The position numbers were made by a program, and so were the translations under genes. Positions 1 to 13,138 of a stretch of DNA of 64,000 nucleotides are shown in pieces. Position 1 is the first letter of the stretch. Every line of letters starts with the position of its first letter. The stretch is from Opisthorchis felineus (taxonomy: Eukaryota; Platyhelminthes; Trematoda; Opisthorchiida; Opisthorchiidae), in assembly GCA_004794785.1 (NCBI GenBank), contig SJOL01009849.1, positions 2,169,102 to 2,233,101 on the forward strand, read 5' to 3'. The notes below the pieces were generated by a model that saw only the letters and a program-made list of their open reading frames with translations, ran no database searches and was not told the origin of the DNA.

Positions 1-640
1 CTCGCTTGCATTTACTTTTTATGTGTGTGAACATGCTCTTCAAAAATAAACGATAAATAGTGTTTCTCATCCCTTTACTTTTAGGCAGTTACCAGATAAC
101 TGCTATGCCCAGATTTAATTCCAGTTAACGTGTGCTTCAAGTGTTTTCTTCCCCCAACCCCATTCTGGGAGTCTTAGTACGCGTACGTTAGAGCTCTGGG
201 TGGCAGCACCCGGTGCATTCAGTCCATCGAATTATTTTGTCAGAAACTGATTTGCGGTCATTTGTACTGATTCTTCCAGTGCAGTGCATTTCAAGGTTTG
301 GGAGAGTAGGTAGTTTAGTTTGATTGATCTGCTGTAGTAATCACCAAGCCATACATGATCACGGCAAACAGTAAACACTGGGAAGATATGAACCGAGAAG
401 AACCTCAGGGTTTACGGTCAACACAAGATAGATTATGTGGTTAGCAATTCCTTGGGAAACTCTATGAGCTTCTCTGTTGAACATACTCGTTGAGAAAATA
501 ATAATCAGCGAATCATGGCAGTTTGGCTGCTATGATTACACTACCGGATTCAACTTCAATCCATGTTGTTCGTTGCCAAATTTAACACTGACTGCTTTCG
601 ACCAACAATCTAAATGAAATTACGACCCAACGGTTGTAGT
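1..640. other. No recognisable feature
   Basis: I see no coding similarity, repeat or RNA gene in this stretch. It is ordinary AT-leaning unique-looking sequence. Confidence 0.4.
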
Positions 641-647
641 AGTTTCG

Positions 648-846
648 CTAAATAAGAGTATTCATGAAAGGTTGCTGAAAACTCTTCGACAGCTCACGAC
701 CGGTTTCGCCCTTCTAGGGCCTAATCAGGTAGGCGCAGTCCTCGAGTTTCCGCCAACCTTATGTTCTACTTGAACGAGGGATTCAGCTATGTTCCAGATG
801 AGTCTATCGCAAAACCAAATGTGTTTGCAAATGTGTATATTTCGCT
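648..846 (-). repeat. P1 dispersed repeat, copy a (rearranged), with hammerhead-like core
   Basis: The block from about 660 to 775 matches the P1 copies at 20.5, 48.9 and 53.1 kb: it starts with a TTGCTGAAAACT-like phrase, passes through the hammerhead-like core (692-736, minus strand) and continues to the phrase AACCTTATGTTCTACTTGAA. The next part, about 778-846, matches the second half of P1 but in the opposite orientation to the copy at 20.5 kb, so this copy has been rearranged by inversion. No coding frame is evident. P1 is my own label; I infer a retrozyme-like or Penelope-linked element from the ribozyme-like core. Confidence 0.65.
692..736 (-). ncRNA. Hammerhead-ribozyme-like motif, decayed (P1 copy a)
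   Basis: Read on the minus strand the order is: flank GCCTAC, core CTGATTA (consensus CTGATGA, one change), stem II GCCC/GGGC around TAGAA, core GAAAC, palindromic ACCGGT, cleavage-type triplet GTC, then GTGAGC, which can pair with the opening flank except at one position. This is the domain order of a type I hammerhead. The G-to-T change in the first core box should abolish cleavage. In the known family, such a short palindromic stem III works only as a dimer. Confidence 0.5.
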
Positions 847-849
847 AGT

Positions 850-3800
850 ATTCATGAAACTTGTGGAGAAAGGTGAATCGCGAGTTGGATATTCCCATAG
901 AGAGTCCTAATATCACGTTTTATGCCTCCTAGAAGTAGTCAGAACTTGTTTTAATATACTCAACATTCAGCCAAATTTTTACTTATTGCCGCACATCTAG
1001 GTTACACGATATTTGTCAGTTCATCCATGGTATAGTAGGTCCTGTGTATTTTCCATGCGTTTTGCAGCAATGTTTCCCTGGTATTGGGTTTTCTTGTCAG
1101 TAGATTGCTGCCCGCTGTTCCCCCAACAACTCAGTGAATCAGCCCATGTCCACCATTAATTGAATTGCTCGGAGTACTCACCGGTACTGGCATCCAGAAC
1201 GTTGCAGAGCCAGATAACATTTCGAGTTACATGTATATATTAGGTCAAGGCACATACAAGTTGCATCCCAGATCACATGCATGATAAAGTATGTACAGGG
1301 TCTGTCGACAAGACAGGTAGAAGGAGCTAGCATCCGGCCACTGTGGTTGGATATCCAGCCTTGTACGGTCTACCATATGTACACGGCGCCATTGGTGTGA
1401 CTCACTTCACTGAACAGTTGGTGCTTCCTGAAAAACAAAAACCAGGAGATTTTCCATAAAATGTTCCTACCTATTAACTCGAATTAAAGGATATTTGGGG
1501 TCTGGGTTGCAGACCAACCCGGACTATTATAGCCTAAAGGATATACTATGAATGTCAAGTTTGTCGAATTCCACACTGTGAAACCAGAAATGTGTCTGCT
1601 TCTACCGAGAACGAGCTCCCCTAATAGATCCATTGGTTCCACGTGCTGTCGCACAGCACTTAAAAACCTTCGCCAAAATAAGGTTGTACCTATGGTATAC
1701 AGACACCAAAAAGTCATTGATTTGATCGTCTTTTCCTCAAAGCCGACATTAGAATTCTTGTTAAAACCTAATTTGCCAATCTCTGCAATCCCCTCTGGTT
1801 GGAGAACCATCCACGTTTGTCACTTCTTACAAAGTAGAACTGTCGCTGACAGATACTGAGCCAATTTTGCAGACATCAGCTTGCTGTATTAGTGATTTCT
1901 TCCTTGGCATTATCCAGTAAGCTACTCATGAATGCTCCCATGGCACCATTTTCTGGACAACCCACAACTAGTAAAAAGTTCACTATAATTCAGCATTTGT
2001 CGAATCTTAGCCATCCTTCTTTTTTCTTTGTTATACAAGAATAATTCTGTGATATGATTTTTCGGGTCACCGTCCTACGAAGAAAAACTCTGGGTGCCTT
2101 TAATTTTCCTCTATTTTACCAGGGTGCACAACATTCCTCTTAGTTAAAACCTAATTAGAACCTAGTCCACTTGGTTCACTTGGGGCGAACTTCCCACTCC
2201 GAGGGACCGAAAAAGTGACTGATATTATGACCACATAATGACCATGAAGACAAATTCTTTTTAACGCATCCATTATGTCTCTTTATCTTCCTAAGTGTTA
2301 CCCATTTATATGAGTCTCAATTAGCCATATTTTCTTACAGTATGAAATAAGCCCGAGATGCTACATGGTGCTAACCTGACCAGTTTCTCTAGTATCAGGA
2401 GCTGTTGACCTTCTTCATCTTCTTTCATTCAGTTTCCTCTTATCATTCTCTGCCCCAACTTCGTCTGGTCGTCCTGGAATTCTTCCATCATCGCCCGAAC
2501 CTCTTCCAGGGTATAATATCGGGCAAATTGTTCTACATGCTAAAATGGAAACGATGAACTGGTGTACCCTTCTGGATTTGTTTTTCGTCGATTAGCGTAC
2601 TCGTCGATTACCGGGCGAATGCTTTACCAAGTGAGTTATCACAGATGTCACCTCATTTCGCACACTTGGACTTGAGGCCACGCTGATTCGCCAAACCCGT
2701 ACCTAGTGGACCATTATTTGATGTCTTTCAGTACCAGCCCGTCGGGTAACTTCCACTTTAATTTCCGTAAGGGTATTCCGTCTTTTTGCGTGCAATGTGT
2801 GCCTGGGTTTATGTTGAAGAGCTTTCACGATTATTGTCTTAATCTTTAAGCAACCAGCCATCGGTGCTAACAAAACTGTGTTATTCTTCTCACAGTCGAT
2901 CTGCGAAGGCAGTTGGCAATCTGAAATCTTCGGTTTACGCATCCATCCTCAAGAGTCTATTGATGGAATATTCTGGTTCCCTGATTCTCCGAAAGGAACC
3001 ATTGGAAGGTTATCTTTAAAGCATAAGCTTAGTCTTGTGTGGCCTTTCGACTGAGATTAGTAAGCCGTTCTATTCAGCTGGAGGACAACAACGTCACGCT
3101 TACCAGAATATGAGAATCTAAGATTACGGGCTAGTAAAATGGAATTATCAGCCAGGCAACTTTGCTGTGATCTAGCTGTTCAGTTCACCATTGAGTTGGA
3201 GTATTCCTGGTGTCAACTTGAAGAATCTTTGAGTCCACATGGCTTGCCGCAACAAATTCTCTCACATTTAAGATACAAGTTGTCTTGTGAAGCTCACTGG
3301 TCACTACCGGAATCGCACATCAGCAGTACATGTTAGAATGGAGTTCGAAAAGTCCGGTTTGTCACAGCTGAACAAAAATCATCTGACTGACCTGGTAAAA
3401 TGTTTTTTTTTTATTTTTGGAAAATTGATACCCGTCGGAAAGAAGCAGGAACAAAATGACTGCAAGGTGCCTGATAATATTCTGATTTGGGAAGTTTTCA
3501 ACCATTAATCTAACAAGAAAGCCCGCTGGAACGGAGCGGTGTAGTCTCATCAACAGTGGTGGCAGTACTCGGGCGGAAAGAACTGGTCCACAATGGGTTA
3601 GCTAAACCACTCTCGGGGTGGCATCTGTTTCCCAATTAGATGATTGAATGTAACCCTGTATATGCCTTATTAGTTAGAATAAGGTTTCCAGCCTGCTGGA
3701 TAATATGTCTCATTTTAGAGACTCCTCTACAGAGACCATAGGTCAATTAAATTCCCATCTTTTCCAGTCTGGAGATCAACGCTGATAGGATACTTCTTTC

Positions 3801-6800
3801 GTGGAGCATAGTACTCCTGTTTGTTTGCACCTCAGTGTACAACACAACCCTTTGTGAGTTCATTCAGTTACTTCGTATGACTTTCAAGTTGACTGCATTA
3901 CTCCTACCCCACTAGTTCACGTTTCAGGCAAGTGGATGACTTTCCTAGTTGTATCGTATAATGATTCTCCTGTCAAAAGGTCTTCATAAAAGGGTCTTAA
4001 TAAGTCACTTGGTTCAAATATACGCTGCGCATATAATCAACCAATATCAATCTGTATCCGTGCAACGTAACTGTCGTCACGACATTCAGCTGACACTCCC
4101 TCTCAGAAGTGAAGATTCCTTAATAAAGACCTCTCTTAATCGGTCTTTTGAGCCCTCTAGCAGGAAGCTTGTGGAACGAAGAGAATTATTTTCGGCGTCC
4201 AAGCGATATGATTCGTCTAGCGGAGCGAACCGTGTGTCGGTTTTCATGCGCATTCGGGAGGGCAGTTCACACAGTAGAAAGCACGATTTCACTTTCGTTT
4301 GTAAATCTCTGGTACCAAGTGTGCGGTTTATTCTGCGGACTATAGGCAGTCCACCGTGTCAGCGGGAGAAAGTGCTAAACATCCTAAGTAGTCCGTGTCC
4401 CACATGCCCCAGTATGGTTGGAATCCCGCAAACCTTAACAGAGGACACTGCAATTTAGCTTCCAGGTAGTTATAATGTCCCTAACAACGATGTACCTCAA
4501 GTAAATGTGTACATTCAGATCACTGAAATCCGACCTTTCTCTGATGAAGGGCAACGCGACTGTTGACACGCTAAAAGGACCCGAAAATTAGAGAACTCCA
4601 TCACTCTCTGGAACTTTGCATGGCTCACGCCTACAATAACTGCTGTGAAGTGCGCGCTTCTCCCACTAATATTATTATCATTCTTATATGGCGTGGTTAG
4701 CAGTGTCAATTTAGGCACAACAAACTTATACGCCGCAAGTTACGTCCACAAATAGAAGTACTATGAATGAGTTTCCAGCTGTTAAACGCCGAGCGTACAG
4801 GTGCAAATTGTGTCATACTTTCATCCCTTCGTACTGAGTAGGTAGTATGAAAGTTTCGTTTCTTCAGGACGGTTGCAGTTTCCTCCAACCACTTTCTTTA
4901 TGTGTTCTATAGCTTGCATAAAAAACAAACTGGCCTCGTAAACAACGTATATGTTTGGGAAACAAAAGAAGGGCAATTTTCACCCTTGCCACCGCCTGTG
5001 CCATTACATATTTTCCTGATCTAATTAGAGCTGTAATTATTGTTCCACGCGGATATGCTCTCACTTTGTATAATTCAGTTCTTCCAACCTCCTAGCTACA
5101 TCAGCCGGCTATGAGCTCACGAATCTCACCGGAATCACCAGTCAGACAAATGGCTGGATATCGTGATGAATGGTATTTTGCTACGACAGCCTTGGTGTGT
5201 TTCACCGATGAAAGTTCTGTCGGAATACTCGTAAAGCCGGCAAATTATGTACGCAAAGCACGTAGCCCGGGTATTCATACCTTTGTTTCTAAACTTGATT
5301 GATGACACCTGGCCAACCACAGTCAGGGAACATGGTGCATAATTAATTACTTAGTTGGAAAACGTCTGCTTTGTAGTGGATGTTATTGATATGGTTTGTG
5401 AGCATTCATGTACGGGACCAGAAACATGTCAGTTTTTTTTTCTGTGCACGTGATACACCACTTCAGGGCGCCCAATAAAACAACCTCATCATTTTTGTAA
5501 GAACGGTCTGTCACCCAGCGATACCTGCGAACACCCATCTTGTGAAGTTTTATCTTAAATCCATGTAGTAAGAATAAATCTGTCTGCTTACATTTCCTAG
5601 ATTTTGTCTAGAGAGTTTGTCAGTGAACTGTAAACGGGGTTTCATCTACATAGCATACAATGGTTCAATAGCATGAGCATAAGTCCCCACCGTAACATGC
5701 TGCTTAGTATAGTCTTTTTGTGAAGACAACCATGAGACGACCATATAAAAGAATTTTCGCCGTTCCGGTGAGCTCCTTTGGGGTGTATCGACAGGAATTA
5801 ACGACGTGCAATTGGGGGGAGGGCATTGGGGGCATTCACGAATGCAGGAGCAGTTAATTTTGCTTGAATCATTACAGGATACCTAACTGGCTTGCCTTGT
5901 GCGAGATTTTTTTATGCAGCACGTCCCATCTGAAACACACTCCTCCATACTGGCTGCTTGTGGATTGCCTACTGGGTATTGCTGCCTTGAGTATTATTAA
6001 ATGAAGGTTCACCGATATGGGAAAACAGCTGGATCAGATAAATCTGCACTGAACTGACGGCGCAGGTTCTCTGCTAAATTTCACATTTCACATTCTAATT
6101 TACTAACAAGTTCTGGGTCACAACAGTCACTTCAGTGTACCTCCGCTTCTTGCCGGTCTCGGTAGTGGCACTATGGTCAGTGGTTCTATGCGCTTCACTC
6201 ACTATCCCGTCTTTCGCTAATGACTTGAGTTTAGGCGTACATGTGACACATACCTTTGATGTCAGCCTTCCTGTTTGCAACGTGCTTGGAGAACAAAAAG
6301 CGAGTTCTTTGTGGACTACTTTTCCTCAAAATGAACAATGCTAGTTTGACACATGTAAAAGCAGCCATGGGTCACCCATCAAAATCACAAGGCTAACACA
6401 ATCTGCTTCGATCGAGAGCCAGGTGATGATTCATTCTGTCCTCCAAAGCTCCAGCAACATTTTGTTCTCGGCATCTCATGATCAACATGCTTTGATCCGA
6501 TAACACAGAATCGCCTGTGGTAAGTAATGATAACCGAATTTAACTGAGTGGTTGAATATGGTGGACTATGGCTTCTTTCCTTCATCATCTCGTAAGATGT
6601 TGTTTAAGCAAATAAGAGTAACTTGATGAACCCTACCTGGTTTAGTTGTTGCTTTTGGTCCAACTGAGTCGGTTTCCACAATTCTCGGGGGTGTTGGCTG
6701 AAAGCGAACGAAATTTTCTTGATGGTCTTCAGGACCCAGGCCTCGAGGGTAACGTGCCTATTGAGCAGATTCACCATTTGGTTTTTGTGCATGTCTGTAC

Positions 6801-8350
6801 TAGGTTCGGAATATTTGCTTTCTGGCAGATGGGATAGTGTTTTCGCCGGCCCTCAGAAATTTTAGTTACACTTTCCTCTTTCGCGATACGTACGAATAGC
6901 ATCCCAAGTATCCGATTTCGGAAGTACTTGTAACAACAGGATGTTTGACAAGTACCGGATACGCTGAGGTGTAATTCACCTCAAGGTCAGAAATTTTCAA
7001 AAGGTAGTTGTTTCCGGCATTTTATGGTGTTTTCAGTCGAAGAATTTAATGCTTTTATTCTGTCTCACAGTCATTATAATAAAATCATACTTATTTCAGG
7101 CTGGCGGAGAACTGTTGTAAGCTATCCAAACGTTGTTTCGTTAAAATCCCAAGGTTTGTCATCGATACAGTAAAACCGAAATCTAGTTGGAGAAAAAAAT
7201 AGCAACTTTTGGCCCTGTTGGCGACCAAATTGCAACACCAACTGTTTGTTTATTCATTATTATGCAAGAAATGAATGGTATCTCCAATGCTGATCTCACT
7301 GTTGTGGTTTTTTCCAGACCTGGAACCAAAGCTTCGTTAGGCAATCAATTAATGTAATGCAGAAAATGAAGTTTGATTTTCTTGATTGATTTTCTCTATC
7401 TGTAATCTATTCGCACACAAGAAAAACCTGATTTATCCTTTTGCTTTACTTTTTTTGTTTTTATAGGTATTCTTTTATGGATAATCTTGACGTAACAAGT
7501 TATCAAACTTTATCGATGCCTTCCACGGTCGGAAGTAAAAAAACGATTTACCAAGTCGCTTTTTCAGTGCATTAAATTGCTCCGTCAGGGACCCGAATTT
7601 TTGCCAGCTGGAGTCAACCACAAACAATGTCTGAGAGATATTCGTCTACTGGATTACTGGTATGTTCTGTCCATATTTCATAAAACTCTATTATCTCCAC
7701 TGATCAAGATTCCTACCTGAAACTCGACTTACACACAAACAAAATTTATTCAACCGTAGCTGAATGTGAATTCATTCAGCTCTAAAACCACTGTGAACTC
7801 AAGGAAATCTCACTTGTTTTGGCACATGAGATTGTTGAAGACTCAATTTTCTGAATTAATCCACGGGGATGTTCTACACTTTCATGCCGGCAGTCTGCAC
7901 GCAACGCGCCCAACTGCTCAATCCCACACAACTGGCGCAGACTGTGTAAAAGTTGACTAACACTCAGTCTTTGTTTCCATTTTATCAGATTATCACGCAC
8001 AGGTTTTGGTGTGACCATCGATAAGTCAAACAATCCAGCAAACGATTGTTTTGACGCTCGGTTGTAAATGCTACAGATGACATTTTTAATAAATTCAAAA
8101 ACTGAAAATGAATGAATTAGGCGGAGTACAGCTCGGGTTAGGCAGAAGAGGGAATAAGTTTTTTTAGCCTGTAAATCACGAAGAGTAGATCTCCACATGA
8201 ACAATCAGTCATATGTGCTACACATCAGCCAGCAACATTGTGTTCGGAACTCGGTCTCCGGCACAGATCGTTTCCCTCGTCATTTCTGTATGAACCAATC
8301 ACTTTTCCGTGTTCGTCATCTGAAATATTCAGTAGAAATTCCATCCTGTT
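850..8350. other. 7.5 kb without recognisable genes or repeats
   Basis: Many short open frames occur on both strands. The longest (3949-4458, + strand, 169 codons) has no signal, domain or family feature I recognise, and its length is near what chance allows in 64 kb. I see no SINE, LINE or P1 fragment here. Confidence 0.4.
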
Positions 8351-8354
8351 TGTA

Positions 8355-8665
8355 GTGTGAGGAGATTTGGGAATTTTGTTGGAGATTTCGTCCCGCAAGT
8401 GAGACCGACCTATGTTGAAAAGTCAAGGAACACTGTACTGCCGTTTCATTCTCATTGGGATTCATCAGCAGTACGCATATCTCGAACCAGCGACTTCCGG
8501 CTACAAGTGTGAACCCTTAAATGTTCGGCCATGAGCGGCTGATTAATAGTGTGATCAACTCCCACTAAGACAGGATGTAGCGCCGCTCATTCTTCAGTCA
8601 CGGGGTCCACATCATTTGGTCACAAGTGTTGACTAGCTCCTTGAGCAACGACTTCTCAGAAGGAA
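8355..8665 (-). repeat. S2 SINE, tRNA-derived with hammerhead-like core (copy at 8.4 kb)
   Basis: On the minus strand, a leader of about 120 bases (containing CAAGGAGCTAGTCAAC) is followed by a tRNA-like head with an A-box-like TGGCCGAA near 8525-8535 and a B-box-like GGTTCGAG near 8480. A hammerhead-like segment (8431-8475) comes next, then a body containing a TGAAAAGT-type phrase and CTTGCGGGACGAAATCTCC, ending in CTCCTCACAC. The same order recurs at 10.4 and 31.8 kb (-) and, without the leader, at 50.6 kb (+). The A box of the best head (50.6 kb) resembles class II tRNAs (Ser/Leu). A SINE moved by a LINE partner is the likeliest identity. The combination of tRNA promoter boxes and a hammerhead recalls the Schistosoma Sm-alpha SINE-like repeat. 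Confidence 0.7.
8431..8475 (-). ncRNA. Hammerhead-ribozyme-like motif with both core boxes intact (S2)
   Basis: Minus strand: TACTG flank, core CTGATGA intact, stem II strand ATCC, loop CAATGA, strand GAAT (one mismatch), core GAAAC intact, short ACGGCAGT, triplet GTA, then CAGTG, which pairs with the opening flank (one G-T wobble). It is the best preserved of the hammerhead-like motifs in this window. Stem III would be only about two base pairs, so activity as a monomer is doubtful. Confidence 0.55.
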
Positions 8666-8669
8666 ATTT

Positions 8670-9880
8670 CACACATCCAGTAAAATTACTCTTCCTCCTA
8701 GCATCTCATCGTTTCATATTCCCTCAATATTCTTTGTGAACACCTGTTGAAGCGTCCTTGAAGGCATTAACCACCCTGTTACTTAAGTGCTAATCCCGAG
8801 TTAAACCTCGCCAACGACTTTATTCGCACAGTCTCCTAATGGAAGCCGTAATTCTAGTCAGCCTAGATGTAACCCAGATTTTTGTTTTCCAAACAACACT
8901 TGTCCGCAGACAGCAGCCCATTCAAAGGCGCCAAGCGCAGACCAATCGAAGATCGTGGGACTGATTGTTCATGATCTTATCCAAAACCAATGTGAAAGCC
9001 TTAGTGAACAGTTAAAGGAGCGGCAGTAATATCTCGTCATCTTTAAGGTATTGATGCAGGTGACTGTGTAGGATACCTTAGATCTGTATGCTTGCAAGTA
9101 AATTTTTTTTGGTTCAGTAATTAACCTGCTACGGTAGCTTTAAATTGAGCGAGAATATATGAACGATTTACGACACATGTTAACGGAAACTAGTACGTTC
9201 AATCTGTTGTGTTAAATTCATTACCCTACTGCAGAGCGCAGAGATGCAAGGTCCCGCTGGATTTATTGTACAAGTGTAGGTTGAGCATCACAGACGCACA
9301 AAAATAGCACTCTATATTGTGTTGTATTTTCAATGTTGTATTACTGATATTTGAATCGCATTGCAAGCGTAGAGGTGGTAGCTTATTGGATAAGTATTAA
9401 ATTAGTTTTAAGTTTTCCTTGATTCAACTTTTCCTTGTTAATCGACGAGAAGAAACTTTGGGTTGACCAAGGCTATTTTTATGCAGACAACAGAGAAACA
9501 GCTTTGTAAAATTATTCTGATACATGTGCTGCGTCATTATAGGGACACATGGAATGATTTTCAATCTCACTTTATTTACAAGACTATAAATCATATAGCG
9601 AAGCAAATTCATCTAAAGTTTTGATGTCTTAGTCCTCCGGATAGCGCCTCAAATACGATGTCAAAGGTGAACCACTTCACAGAAGGAAGATTTGATTATA
9701 AGGAACGTCTGACTGACCACCCTTGCAGGACGGTGTCTCGGATGAAACTTCCGGCAAGTTCAAAATACTACCGACTTACCACGTGTTCCTAATGTTTCGC
9801 TGTCAGATCCATCCAAAACTGTTGCCCCATGTAGACAATTCCAGTTGCTTGGAAACTGTGGCGTGTATGGCGAAATAAGC
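8670..9880. other. No recognisable feature
   Basis: Unique-looking sequence between an S2 SINE and a P1 fragment. No convincing frame or RNA gene is visible. Confidence 0.35.
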
Positions 9881-9883
9881 TTA

Positions 9884-9962
9884 TTTGCATACCAATTTGA
9901 TTCTGACGGGAGACTCACCTGGAACTCAGCTGAATATCTCGTTTATGATGCTTTCAACCGCG
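9884..9962 (+). repeat. P1 fragment (second half only)
   Basis: It contains GCATACCAATTTGATTCTG, the phrase GACTCACCTGGAACTCAG and CTGAATATCTCGTTTATGATG, matching positions about 20625-20705 of the fullest P1 copy. The hammerhead-like half is missing. It lies in the same orientation as the 20.5 kb copy. Confidence 0.65.
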
Positions 9963-10339
9963 TATATTATTTATTAAATTGCCCAAGGCGTGACTGGTAA
10001 ATCAGGTCGCTTAGATACAGGTTATCCTTGTTGATAGGAGTTGAATTTCAAGATATGATGTTCACTGACGATTACGCGTATGCCGCTTATGGACTGGGCC
10101 ATAAGGCACCGTTATTTCATACAACGAACATCTTCATTAATTCTCGCAGGTGGATTGAACCTCAGCTTTTCTCTCCATAGAAACCTGGGAGTAATTGTCA
10201 GAACCGGCAAAAATGTCGATCGCCCATTTTAACTCTCCACTTCTTTATGGTGTGCGCTAGTACTAATCTACTTATACAGCGACTTATATGCTATTAGTAG
10301 AATGAGAAAATTTTGTAAATTTCAAATGAGATTTCATTA

Positions 10340-10625
10340 TTTAAGTGAAGTGAAACTATACTGAAAAACAATAAAACAGTGTACAGTTGTTTCACCCTAA
10401 CTGGGAATCAACAGCAGTGCGCATCGCACGAACCCTAAGTTTTGAACCTGCGATCTCCTGACTGGTAGATACAATGGGCAGCTGATCAGCAGTGGGGTTA
10501 ACTCGCTCCCAGACGGGATACTGTGCCACTCACCCTTTAGTCACAGAAACCATATCACATGGTCACGTATTGATTAGCTCCTTGAGTGATGAATTCTCAT
10601 ACAGAAGTTTCACTCTTCTTTCATG
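10340..10625 (-). repeat. S2 SINE (copy at 10.4 kb)
   Basis: It has the same order as the 8.4 kb copy on the minus strand: leader with CAAGGAGCTAATCAA, a degenerate tRNA-like head with B-box-like GCAGGTTCAAAAC, then a hammerhead-like segment at 10377-10422. The first core box has decayed to CTGTTGA while GAAAC is intact. The body 3' end is less well preserved than at 8.4 kb. The two copies lie about 2 kb apart in the same orientation and are clearly diverged from each other, so they look like separate insertions, not one recent duplication. Confidence 0.65.
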
Positions 10626-10629
10626 CATC

Positions 10630-13130
10630 AGTATGTGGCAGTTGGAACGATGACGGGCGCTGTTGCATGCTATTCGTATTCAGCGTGGGTATTCTTTGAT
10701 ATTTGTGGTGCTTGATACAACAACAACCGACCACCAGCAGCTAAAGCGATGCGATTCTTCTTTGGAAGGCTGCCCTATCCATTCACTTCACTAACTACTC
10801 TTCTGATATCGACGTATCACTTGACCGGTAAAACCAAGAATATATCCACCTTGCATATATCAAAATGTATGGCGCCCACTTGACCGGGACTTTTGCAACC
10901 ATTTTGATATATGGGCAGAAGAGTTCGACAAATACCATGTATTTGCTTTACAATTTGTGTAATCCAATTAGTGACGCTGACCTAACAGAAGCTTATCAAT
11001 TTGTTCTGAAGAGAGTGGCCAGTGCGTCCGACAGAACACCCTAAAATTTGGAGTTGTTGAGACGTAACCAATAATGGATATGTTTTATTCAGAGGACTGG
11101 CACACTCAAGTAAATTACTCGCTCAATGCTTCCGTGGTGGGACTTCCATTCTTGTTCATATTCTGACTAACATTCCGTTTTCCTTAAGGATCCTGTGTGC
11201 TCAACTTTGGTCACAAAATTATTAAGCATATCCTACAAAAGTAGCATGAGTAACTGGAAAGTACGTCGGCCAGCAAGCACGAAAGACACTAGGAAGACAG
11301 ATCAGACAAATGGGGTTGAAATGTAGCAGGTTGCTTCATCTTTGGCCACTAGGCATGGCTCCACCATTGTTTTTCAAAAGTATGATGTACTTAATGAGCT
11401 TCCAGCTCTAATTTGATTACTCAGGGAATCTCACAAACATAAAACATGCTCTTATAGATCAAACTTGTTGGAACAAAATGGGGACCCTAGTGGCCTTTTT
11501 GGGTGGCTAATATACCCTGATACAAGTTCTTTCTGACTACAGGTAGACCAATGCCTTCCCGCATCATGGTGCCTCTAAAGTTATCAAGGACTGTTTGGGA
11601 AGCTTCCTTGCATTAACCCGTAAAGAGCATACTATAACCATGTTCCGGTTATTCAGGTGAAAATTGTGCACTGGTTGAAATGTGTGGTACCTTCACATCA
11701 AATCCCTAATTTTCCTTTATTCCTTTTGATTTTTGGGGTGGGTAGGTTCTCCAACATGTCTGATTTTTACCACAGGTTTTCGGAAACGGAAACTGTTTTG
11801 TTTCTGGTTTTGCGCACTACTGACAAATTTGGTGTATCGATGTTCTGCCCGTTGGTTTTTTACTTTGTCATACTCCCGAGTCAGATAGATCTGGTCACAT
11901 CGGTCTGACACCAAAGCGAAAAAAATGCCGGAAGGAAAACATGTTGTACCACTGAAAACACTATATTCCTGATAATGGCGCTTGAAAAGTGACAAGATCT
12001 TCATCAGTTTGGGCTATCTAATGACGCAGTTTAAACTATTACACTCTTTCTGAATCATCAAATTCGGTACCTTCATCCCACTGCTGACCTTGTCCACCTA
12101 TTGAAACCGGTTCATTCTGTTATATTTATGGTGGGTTTATAATATGATTGCAGTCAGGTAGCGAAGGCTAGAACGTCGCTTCCTCATGCATCGAAATGCT
12201 ATACGGAGCAGAGGAGACTATGAAACACTAGAAAGTCAGCTGCGTTTGCCGGTTTTGGTTAATCGATTGGTAATTACCTTGGTCACTGATGTATTCTCAC
12301 AGTTTAATGCAGCAAAAATGTTTCGTTCGGCTATTCGTTTTCACAAAACAGGTGTGTCAAGTTACGGCAAGCATCATTTCATAAAGGCTTGGTAAACAAT
12401 CTGTGCATCGGTAGCGCATGTCGCAACAAATGACAAATGAATCAACTGCGTCAACGGTTAGGTTTTGTAAAAGGGGTTGACCACACACCTGGTTAAACAA
12501 AGAAAGCAGATGTGAAACAAGCATCGGGTAAACCAACATCCCTTTGTCATCCAAAACAGCTGCAACCATAAACAGCAAACAGAAACATCATATATGGACG
12601 GGTTTAGCATCAAAAATGCGTTGTAACTTTTCTCGGTTGAAAGCCGTTCAGTGGTTGAATTCTCGGATGTTAAAGCACTGTAAACAAGGCTCCTAACCAT
12701 GCAACTTCCAACGTTATCAAAGGGCAAGTTATTGCCCTAGGATAGATACACCGGCAAACGAAACTGAAATATTTTGTGTATTTGTAATGTCCGATACTGC
12801 TAGTGGCTTTTTTGACTTCCCCAACTCGAACGTGTCGACCCGGCAGACCAAAACGGAGACAGGCTTTAGATGAGTCATGTTCCCAGAAGAACGTTTACCC
12901 CGGAAAGTGCTACCTGACGGAAGTCTGCACAGGCGGATGTACTGCATTCAGAGACTCAATGCGTCTTGATATCCGTAACCCAAAACTGATAGATATCCAG
13001 AACCTCTGGAAGCACCTGCATGAGAAGAATTATATATTTGGGACGTCACACGAAAGACCGGCCTGTTGGCCACGGTGAGCTTGCCAGAGTTTCCAAATGT
13101 GAAAGCATCTGCCTATTCCATCGGCACCTC
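10630..13130. other. No recognisable feature
   Basis: Several overlapping short frames on both strands (for example 11657-11908 and 11717-12004) shadow each other and show no domain. No repeat recognised. Confidence 0.35.
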
Positions 13131-13138
13131 TTCTATTC

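Noticed and set aside
3949..4458. Longest forward open frame (169 codons)
   Set aside because: It shows no domain, signal or splice-site support, and about one frame of this length is expected by chance in 64 kb read in six frames.
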